A program made the translations under genes and the position numbers. A stretch of 5,714 nucleotides of DNA from the NCBI GenBank assembly GCA_007125415.1, contig SLDH01000136.1, positions 1-5,714 of the forward strand. The letters run 5' to 3'. The notes under the pieces were generated by a model that saw only the letters and a program-made list of their open reading frames with translations, had not been told where the DNA came from and made no database searches. The DNA is from Roseovarius sp. (GTDB taxonomy: Bacteria > Pseudomonadota > Alphaproteobacteria > Rhodobacterales > Rhodobacteraceae). Position 1 is the stretch's first letter, and each line of letters starts with the position of its first letter. This document shows, piece after piece, positions 1-4,467 of this stretch.

Positions 1-498
1 GACACGACCCGCATGCCCTACCGGATGCATTCGGATTATCTGCGCGGATTGTTCCTCGAAAACCGGCTTTCACATGGCAAGTACAAAGTGGACGGGATGA
101 CCGTTTCGCTGATCGATCTTGATCTGCCCATCTTTGCCGTCGGCACCGAGAAGGATCATGTCGCGCCCTGGAAATCCGTCTACAAGATTCATCATCTGAC
201 GGACGCGGATGTAACCTTCGTGCTGACAAGCGGCGGGCATAATGCCGGCATCGTATCCGAGCCGGGACACAAGCATCGCCATTACCGCATGGCCACTCAC
301 CCCCATGTGGAGCGCTATGAAGACCCTGATGCCTGGCTGGCCACCGTTCCCCCACAAGACGGCTCGTGGTGGCAGGGCTGGTCTGCATGGCTCAAGGCGC
401 ACTCGCGCTCCGTTGCGGCGCTGCCGCCGATGGGGCAACCTTCGGCGGGCCTTGAGCCCCTCTGCGATGCACCCGGAACCTATGTGTACCAGACCTGA
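1..498 (+). CDS. phaC: Poly(3-hydroxyalkanoate) synthase, class I-type, C-terminal part
   Basis: PhaC polymerises (R)-3-hydroxyacyl-CoA into polyhydroxyalkanoate at the surface of the storage granule. The frame is open from base 1, and the visible 165 residues are the end of the alpha/beta-hydrolase catalytic domain. The opening 'DTTRMPYRMHSDYLR' is the typical PhaC segment. 'GTEKDHVAPW' holds the catalytic Asp (codon 154-156) and 'SGGHNAGIV' the catalytic His (238-240) of the Cys-Asp-His triad. The nucleophilic Cys lies upstream of the window. The tail 'GSWWQGWSAWL' followed by 'LCDAPGTYV' is the usual C-terminal end, so the 3' end is intact. The ATG at 13 is internal and not the start. Next on the same strand is a hydratase that can make its substrate. 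Class I rather than another class is inferred from the tail and motifs. Confidence 0.95.
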   Translation, partial: DTTRMPYRMHSDYLRGLFLENRLSHGKYKVDGMTVSLIDLDLPIFAVGTEKDHVAPWKSVYKIHHLTDADVTFVLTSGGHNAGIVSEPGHKHRHYRMATHPHVERYEDPDAWLATVPPQDGSWWQGWSAWLKAHSRSVAALPPMGQPSAGLEPLCDAPGTYVYQT

Positions 499-599
499 CA
501 GGATGGCGAACCGGGTTGCCCTCGTCCTTGATGTCGGGCTCCACCCTGCTAGGGTCGTCCCACGCGCCGGGGACAAGCGCGCGAGCCAAGGAGTTACCC
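499..599 (+). promoter_or_regulatory. phaC / hydratase gap with weak promoter-like boxes and small inverted repeats
   Basis: This 101-bp gap could hold a separate promoter for the downstream genes. A weak -35/-10 pair is TTGATG (528-533) and TAGGGT (550-555) with a 16-bp spacer; the second box matches the consensus poorly. A perfect 5-bp inverted repeat with a 3-nt loop, ACCCT-GCT-AGGGT (543-555), covers that -10 box and could be an operator half-site pair or a short hairpin. A second 5-bp stem, CGCGC (563-567) with GCGCG (577-581), lies just before the ribosome binding site. There is no T-run, so a terminator after phaC is not supported. The promoter call is speculative. Confidence 0.2.
588..593 (+). 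promoter_or_regulatory. Ribosome binding site deciding the hydratase-fusion start
   Basis: AAGGAG lies 6 nt before the ATG at 600. It is a near-perfect Shine-Dalgarno sequence. It decides the start in favour of 600 over the in-frame upstream ATG at 516, which has no such site and would add 28 residues of low-complexity sequence unlike any hydratase N-terminus. Confidence 0.8.
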
Positions 600-2033
600 A
601 TGCCCCCGTCCAGTGACACGTCCACCAACACATATCCCGAGACGGTCGAAAACCGGACCCTGGATGAGCTTGCCATCGGCGATAGCGCCGAGTTGGTGCG
701 CGTGCTGGGGCAGGAGGATATCGAGCTATTCGCGGTCATGTCGGGGGATGTGAACCCCGCGCATCTCGATGCCGCCTATGCCGACAAGACGCGGTTTCAC
801 CACGTCGTGGCGCATGGCATGTGGGGCGGTGCGCTGATCTCGGCGGTGCTGGGCACCCGGCTACCGGGGCCCGGCACGATCTACACCGATCAGTCGCTGC
901 ATTTCAAACGCCCGGTCGCCATCGGCGACAGTATCACCACCCGAGTCACCGTCAGCGAGATCGACCGCGAGAGCGGGCGCGTCATCCTGGACTGTTCCTG
1001 CACCAATCAGCATGGTGCCGTGGTGATCGAAGGCCGCGCCGAGGTGCTGGCGCCTCGCGAAAAGATCAGCCGGCCGGTCACCGCACTGCCCACGGTGCGC
1101 CTGCACAAGCCCGGAGCGCGGTTCGCCACCCTGGCGGAGAAGGCCGCCGCGTTGGACCCCATGCCAACGGCGGTGGTGCACCCCTGCGATGCACTCAGCC
1201 TGACCGGCGCGCTCCAGGCCGAGGCGGCCGGGCTGATCACGCCGCTCTGGGTGGGGCCGCGCGACAAGATCGAGGCGACAGCGCAGGATGCCGGTGTCAC
1301 GCTCGACGCGGCACAGATCATCGACGCGCCCCATAGCCACGCCGCCGCCGAGGCGGCTGTGGCCCTTGTCCGCGAAGGCCGCGCCGAGGCGCTGATGAAG
1401 GGCAAGCTGCACACTGATGAGTTGCTCGACGCGGTGCTCGACCGCGCGCAGGGCCTGCGCACCGAGCGCCGGCTCAGCCATGTCTTCGCGCTTGATGTGC
1501 CCGATCATGACCGGCTGCTCTTCATCACCGATGCGGCCATCAACATTGCACCCGATCTGCCCACGCTGGCCGATATCGTGCAGAACGCCCTCGATCTGGC
1601 CATCGCGCTCGGCATCGAGACCCCGCGCGCGGCCATCCTCTCGGCAGTGGAAACCGTTACCTCGAAGCTGCCCTCCACCCTGCTGGCCGCCTCGATCTGC
1701 AAGATGCATGACCGGGGCCAGATCACCGGCGGGCTGGTGGATGGGCCGCTGGCCTTTGACAACGCCATCTCGCCCGAAGCTGTCGCCGCCAAGGGGATCG
1801 AGTCGGAGGTGGCGGGGCGCGCGGATATTCTCGTCGCGCCCAATCTCGAAAGCGGCAACATGATCGCCAAGCAACTGATCCATCTGGCCAAGGCCGAAGC
1901 GGCGGGTGTGGCGCTGGGGGCACGGGTGCCGATCATGCTGACAAGCCGGGCCGACAGCGCCGCAGCAAGGCTGGCCTCCGCCGCGCTGGCACGGCTGCTG
2001 GCGGCGGCACAGCCTCTAAAGCCCGCGGGATGA
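600..2033 (+). CDS. Bifunctional MaoC-like (R)-enoyl-CoA hydratase / phosphate acyltransferase fusion
   Basis: The protein has 477 residues and two domains. Residues about 15-155 form a MaoC/PhaJ hot-dog hydratase. The hydratase-2 motif 'SGDVNPAHLD' gives catalytic Asp50 and His55, the same spacing as the Asp/His dyad of PhaJ, and 'VVAHGM' (69-74) follows. This domain hydrates trans-2-enoyl-CoA to (R)-3-hydroxyacyl-CoA, the PhaC substrate. Residues about 170-475 form a phosphotransacylase, acyl-CoA plus phosphate giving acyl phosphate plus CoA. Its landmarks are 'MKGKLHTDELL' (266 on), 'VDGPLAFDNAIS' (380-391), 'APNLESGNM' (413-421) and 'LTSRADS' (447-453). The 'DGPLAFDNA' form resembles phosphate butyryltransferase rather than classical Pta ('DGELQFD'). 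Databases usually name such fusions enoyl-CoA hydratase/phosphate acetyltransferase. The stop overlaps the ackA start by 4 bp. The domain calls are firm; the acyl-chain preference is not. Confidence 0.92.
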   Translation: MPPSSDTSTNTYPETVENRTLDELAIGDSAELVRVLGQEDIELFAVMSGDVNPAHLDAAYADKTRFHHVVAHGMWGGALISAVLGTRLPGPGTIYTDQSLHFKRPVAIGDSITTRVTVSEIDRESGRVILDCSCTNQHGAVVIEGRAEVLAPREKISRPVTALPTVRLHKPGARFATLAEKAAALDPMPTAVVHPCDALSLTGALQAEAAGLITPLWVGPRDKIEATAQDAGVTLDAAQIIDAPHSHAAAEAAVALVREGRAEALMKGKLHTDELLDAVLDRAQGLRTERRLSHVFALDVPDHDRLLFITDAAINIAPDLPTLADIVQNALDLAIALGIETPRAAILSAVETVTSKLPSTLLAASICKMHDRGQITGGLVDGPLAFDNAISPEAVAAKGIESEVAGRADILVAPNLESGNMIAKQLIHLAKAEAAGVALGARVPIMLTSRADSAAARLASAALARLLAAAQPLKPAG

Positions 2034-3196
2034 CACAGGCCCTGCTCATCCTGAACGCCGGTTCCTCGAGCGTGAAATTCGCGCTGCATGACGCGACAAC
2101 GCAAGCAAGGCTTGCCCATGTCGCCATCGAGGGCGCCGGGCGCGCGCCGGTGCTCACGCTGCATCACGGCACGGACGCACACACCCTGCATCCCGATCAG
2201 CCGGACGCGGATATCGCCACGCTGACCGAGTGGTTGCTCGCGCAGCTTGCCGACAAGCTGTCGCCGCTCGAGGTGCTCGCCGCCGGGCACCGCGTGGTGC
2301 ATGGCGGGCAGACCTATGGCGCGCCGGAGCGGGTGACGGATGAGGTCATGGCCGCGCTCGAAGCCCTCTGCCCGCTGGCGCCGGGGCATCAGCCCTACAA
2401 TCTGGCGGGGATCCGCGCTGTCGCCGCGCGCTGGCCCGGCGCGGCGCAGATCGCCTGTTTCGACACCGCCTTTCATCGCAACCGGCCGCGTGAGGCCCAG
2501 CTATATGCGCTGCCGCGCGCCCTCTCGGATGAGGGTATCCTGCGCTACGGCTTTCACGGCCTCTCCTATGAGCATATCGCCGGGCGGCTTGCGGACGTGC
2601 TGGGCAAGGATGCGGCCGGGGGGCGGGTGATCGTGGCGCATCTGGGCAGCGGTGCCAGCCTTTGTGCCATGCGCGCGGGCCGCAGCGTGGACACCACCAT
2701 GGGGTTCACCGCGCTTGACGGGCTGATGATGGGCACGCGCTGCGGGCAGATCGACCCCGGCGTGCTCTTGCATCTGATGCGCACGGAACGAATGGATGCC
2801 GCAGCACTCGAGCGGCTCCTGGGCAAGGAAAGCGGGCTGCTGGGCGTGTCGGGCATCAGCGCCGACATGCGCGACCTGCTGGCGAGCGACGCGCCCGGGG
2901 CCGCCGAAGCGGTCGCGCTTTTCGTGCAGATGATCCAGCGCCAGATCGGGGCATTGACAGCCACACTGGGCGGGCTCGATGCGCTGGTCTTCACCGCCGG
3001 GATCGGTGAGCGTTCGCCCGAGATACGCGCGCAGGTAATGGCCGGGCTCGGCTGGCTGGGCCTTGTGCCTGATCTGGCCGCCAACGCCGCGCAGAAAACC
3101 ATGCTGACGCGCCCCGAGAGCGTCGTGACCGCTGCGATGATCCCTACCGATGAGGAAAGCGTGATCCTGCGCGCCGTTCTGGCGGCATGTCGGTAG
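2030..3196 (+). CDS. ackA: Acetate kinase family protein (short-chain acyl kinase)
   Basis: The enzyme transfers phosphate between acyl phosphate and ADP, giving carboxylate and ATP in the cytoplasm. It has 388 residues, normal for AckA (about 400). ASKHA motifs are complete: 'LNAGSSSVKF' with Asn9, 'GHRVVHGG' with Arg88, 'FDTAFH' with Asp145, 'YGFHG' with His176, 'AHLGSGAS' (204-210), 'GTRCGQIDP' with Arg237, 'FTAGIGE' and 'PTDEE' near 372-376. By alignment these match Methanosarcina thermophila Asn7, Arg91, Asp148, His180, Arg241 and Glu384. The acetate pocket is altered: Gly119 sits at the Leu122 position and Ala228 at Pro232, while Val90 and Phe175 are kept. Ser207 replaces Asn211. The ATG overlaps the upstream TGA (ATGA, 2030-2033), implying translational coupling; no strong Shine-Dalgarno is seen. 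The kinase fold and motifs are those of AckA and not Buk; the altered pocket leaves the true substrate open. Confidence 0.94.
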   Translation: MTQALLILNAGSSSVKFALHDATTQARLAHVAIEGAGRAPVLTLHHGTDAHTLHPDQPDADIATLTEWLLAQLADKLSPLEVLAAGHRVVHGGQTYGAPERVTDEVMAALEALCPLAPGHQPYNLAGIRAVAARWPGAAQIACFDTAFHRNRPREAQLYALPRALSDEGILRYGFHGLSYEHIAGRLADVLGKDAAGGRVIVAHLGSGASLCAMRAGRSVDTTMGFTALDGLMMGTRCGQIDPGVLLHLMRTERMDAAALERLLGKESGLLGVSGISADMRDLLASDAPGAAEAVALFVQMIQRQIGALTATLGGLDALVFTAGIGERSPEIRAQVMAGLGWLGLVPDLAANAAQKTMLTRPESVVTAAMIPTDEESVILRAVLAACR

Positions 3197-3253
3197 GCGC
3201 AGGCTGGTCCTGCACCGATGCGCAGCTACCTGATACCTGAGAGACGGGATGAC

Positions 3254-3258
3254 GGAGG
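3254..3258 (+). promoter_or_regulatory. Ribosome binding site deciding the SDR start
   Basis: GGAGG lies 5 nt before the ATG at 3264. In-frame ATGs also occur at 3249 and 3261. The first precedes the GGAGG and the second is only 2 nt after it, so 3264 is the best-spaced start and puts the dinucleotide-binding motif right at the N-terminus, as usual for the family. Confidence 0.65.
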
Positions 3259-3263
3259 GCATG

Positions 3264-3899
3264 ATGCAGATCACGATTTTCGGCGCGACCTCGGGCATTG
3301 GGCGCTGCGCCCTCGATGAGGCGCTGACACGGGGCCACAGCGTGCGGGCCTTCGCGCGCGGCGCGAATGCGCTCGACGAACGCTCCGGTCTGGAGCGATG
3401 CGCGGGCGATGCGCTGGTGCCGCAGGATGTCGCGCGTGCGGTGGAGGGGGCTGACGCGGTGATCTACGCGCTCGGGGTCAAGCATGACGCCGCCATCCTC
3501 TGGCGCGAAGTCACGCTGTTTTCCCAGACCACGCAGATCCTGCTGGAGGCGATGGCGCGCGCCGGAGTCCGCCGTCTGCTGGTGGTGACCGGCTTCGGCG
3601 CGGGGCGCAGCAAATCCGCCATGAGCAAGCTGGAGCGACTGGGGCATTGGGCGCTGCTGGGCCGCCCCTATGCCGACAAGGACAGGCAGGAACTGATGAT
3701 CATGCAAAGCGATCTCGACTGGACCATCGTTCGGCCGGTGATCCTGTCTAATTCCGCCCGCAGCGGCAACTACCGGGCGTTGCGGGAGCCTGCTGAGTGG
3801 CGTAACGGATTGATCTCACGGGCCGATGTGGCCTGTTACCTGATCGACGCTGCAGAGCAGGGGTTGGATGTCCGCCGCGATGTGGTGCTGACGCGCTGA
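3264..3899 (+). CDS. Atypical SDR / NAD(P)H-binding (NmrA- or BLVRB-like) protein
   Basis: This 211-residue protein has a single Rossmann domain. 'MQITIFGATSGIG' carries the dinucleotide-binding glycines Gly7, Gly11 and Gly13 directly after the first beta strand. 'ADAVIYALGV' and 'GVRRLLVVTGFGAG' are later strands, and 'DWTIVRPVIL' is the diagnostic segment of the NmrA / biliverdin reductase B-like atypical SDRs. The classical YxxxK catalytic pair is not placed as in true SDRs, so it may be a flavin- or quinone-type NAD(P)H reductase or a redox sensor; the substrate cannot be read from sequence. It begins 67 bp after ackA with no convincing terminator between, so cotranscription is possible. 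Some rhizobial relatives of this operon have fabI after ackA (recalled, not checked); this protein is not FabI. A start at 3249 would give 216 residues. Confidence 0.82.
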   Translation: MQITIFGATSGIGRCALDEALTRGHSVRAFARGANALDERSGLERCAGDALVPQDVARAVEGADAVIYALGVKHDAAILWREVTLFSQTTQILLEAMARAGVRRLLVVTGFGAGRSKSAMSKLERLGHWALLGRPYADKDRQELMIMQSDLDWTIVRPVILSNSARSGNYRALREPAEWRNGLISRADVACYLIDAAEQGLDVRRDVVLTR

Positions 3900-3928
3900 G
3901 GCAAGCGGACCGGCTTTGTGCGGATTAG

Positions 3929-3943
3929 CAGTCTGCTGAAAAA
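3929..3943 (+). repeat. Left terminal inverted repeat
   Basis: The 15-mer cagtctgctgaaaaa is the partner of 4226-4240, differing only at its fourth base (T here, C in the reverse complement of the right copy). The A-run faces the interior of the element, so both ends present the same outward order. Confidence 0.6.
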
Positions 3944-4009
3944 CGGAATCGACTTGAACCTTGCAGGGAAACTGTTCCTCCCACTTGTTTCTACGGCAAG
4001 AGCAGGGAG

Positions 4010-4031
4010 GCGCCCGACCCTGGGTGGGCGC
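4010..4031. repeat. Local near-palindrome overlapping a long-range arm
   Basis: GCGCCC (4010-4015) pairs with GGGCGC (4026-4031), and ACCC (4017-4020) with GGGT (4022-4025) is nested within, with one bulged G. Most of the left arm is also part of the 4009-4021 sequence that pairs with 4124-4136, so the local and long-range folds exclude each other. Confidence 0.5.
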
Positions 4032-4110
4032 TTCCCCACGCTGTGGCTGCAGTGCCTTATGGTCGCCAAGACACTCTATCGGTTGTGCCTTTTTGAAGGG
4101 TTGCCATGCG

Positions 4111-4127
4111 CCCTCCCCGGGGGAGGG
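4111..4127. repeat. Perfect 17-bp GC-rich palindrome
   Basis: CCCTCCCC (4111-4118) and GGGGAGGG (4120-4127) are exact reverse complements around a single central G. As DNA it could extrude or bind a dimeric protein; as RNA it would form a stem with the innermost pairs opened. Its right arm shares AGGG (4124-4127) with the long-range arm 4124-4136. Confidence 0.6.
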
Positions 4128-4197
4128 TCGGGCGCCGCCCGGGCTGGTCGCCCGTGCGAACCGTGGGGCAAGCGCGGCGCGGAACAGTTTGCCGCCC

Positions 4198-4213
4198 TCT
4201 GTGTCAATACAGA
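4198..4213 (+). repeat. Small hairpin near the right end of the element
   Basis: TCTGT (4198-4202) and ACAGA (4209-4213) form a 5-bp stem with a 6-nt loop, 12 bp before the right terminal repeat. It may be part of a subterminal recognition region or chance. Confidence 0.3.
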
Positions 4214-4225
4214 CATGCGCAGGAC

Positions 4226-4240
4226 TTTTTCAGCAGGCTG
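4226..4240 (-). repeat. Right terminal inverted repeat
   Basis: tttttcagcaggctg is the inverted partner of 3929-3943 with 14 of 15 matches. The T-run follows no immediate GC-rich hairpin on the plus strand, so it is not read as a Rho-independent terminator. Confidence 0.6.
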
Positions 4241-4280
4241 ATAGAGCCCCTCTCGATCACCCTGAGGCAACCCGCACCAA

Positions 4281-4345
4281 GCCCCGCAGGGGCAATGGAC
4301 CGGCGGGGGTGGTCCATCCTGATCGGGGAGCACTCTGGTTAGAGT
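4281..4345 (+). other. Three successive small hairpins, function unknown
   Basis: Stem A is GCCCC (4281-4285) with GGGGC (4289-4293), 3-nt loop. Stem B is ATGGACC (4295-4301) with GGTCCAT (4311-4317), 7 bp and a 9-nt loop. Stem C is ACTCT (4332-4336) with AGAGT (4341-4345), 4-nt loop. All are perfect and A and B are separated by one base. No T-run follows, so classical intrinsic termination of the SDR transcript is not supported. A Rho-type 3' end, a protective 3' stem series or a small RNA are alternatives. Confidence 0.35.
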
Positions 4346-4403
4346 AGGGTCGTCGCTCCACCGTCCGCCGAGCCGTTTCGCTCCGGTCTTACAGCCTATC
4401 CGA

Positions 4404-4458
4404 GGGTCGCGATTTCTGCCGCGTGTGCGACCCGCGCCGGAGCATGACCCCGGCGCGG
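4404..4458 (-). terminator. GC-rich hairpins just after the GMC gene, candidate terminator
   Basis: CCGCGCCGG (4432-4440) and CCGGCGCGG (4450-4458) form a perfect 9-bp stem with a 9-nt loop, starting 9 bp past the GMC stop on the minus strand. A second stem, GGGTCGC (4404-4410) with GCGACCC (4427-4433), overlaps it by 2 bp, so the two compete slightly. There is no T-run on the minus strand after the stem. The position fits a 3' end; termination without a U-tract, or transcript stabilisation, is inferred. Confidence 0.45.
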
Positions 4459-4467
4459 AAGCCTTTG

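Larger units (their letters stand above)
3929..4240. repeat. MITE-like element with terminal and nested inverted repeats
   Basis: The ends are 15-bp inverted repeats with one mismatch: cagtctgctgaaaaa at 3929-3943 and tttttcagcaggctg at 4226-4240. Inside lie two perfect inverted pairs that are almost concentric: aaactgttcc (3969-3978) with ggaacagttt (4181-4190), and ggcgcccgaccct (4009-4021) with agggtcgggcgcc (4124-4136). The interior can therefore fold back on itself as a long interrupted stem. TAG directly precedes the left end (3926-3928) and recurs one base after the right end (4242-4244), a possible but weak 3-bp target duplication. No transposase is encoded, so a non-autonomous element moved in trans, or a decayed insertion sequence, is the likeliest reading. 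It sits 29 bp after a stop codon between convergent genes. The repeats are seen directly; mobility is inferred. Confidence 0.55.
3900..4467. other. Long non-coding stretch between convergent genes
   Basis: About 570 bp separate the SDR stop from the GMC stop. Several ORFs of 78-128 codons cross it on both strands, but none has a recognisable domain, a good ribosome binding site or protein-like composition, so no gene is called. The content is instead structural: a 312-bp inverted-repeat element (3929-4240), three successive small hairpins (4281-4345) and two overlapping stems next to the GMC stop (4404-4458). Positions about 4346-4403 show nothing I can assign. Confidence 0.7.

Noticed and set aside
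516..599. In-frame ATG at 516 that would extend the hydratase fusion by 28 residues
   Set aside because: The extension has no hydratase-like sequence, and the AAGGAG at 588-593 is ideally spaced for the ATG at 600.
861..1883. 340-codon ORF antisense to the hydratase-phosphotransacylase fusion
   Set aside because: Low-complexity Arg/Gly/His-rich translation mirroring the real gene; typical antisense shadow in GC-rich coding DNA.
3199..3213. GCAGG / CCTGC hairpin just after ackA as a terminator
   Set aside because: Only 5 bp, with no T-run, in a short gap before another gene on the same strand.
3902..3918. AAGC / GCTT inverted repeat right after the SDR stop as a terminator
   Set aside because: Only four continuous pairs, then a G-G mismatch, and no T-run.
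3921..3938. On the minus strand, cagcagactgctaatccg resembles the anticodon arm of tRNA-Ser(GCU)
   Set aside because: No acceptor, D or T arm is found on either side, and only 4 of 5 anticodon-stem pairs form. It is explained by the terminal repeat plus flank.
3951..3960. Minus-strand ggttcaagtc looks like a tRNA T-loop
   Set aside because: The flanking bases do not make a 5-bp T stem and no other tRNA parts are present.
3918..4347. Overlapping ORFs across the inverted-repeat element on both strands (78-128 codons)
   Set aside because: No domain, no ribosome binding site and composition rich in Arg, Gly, Pro and Ala as expected from chance reading of GC-rich DNA. No transposase motif is visible.
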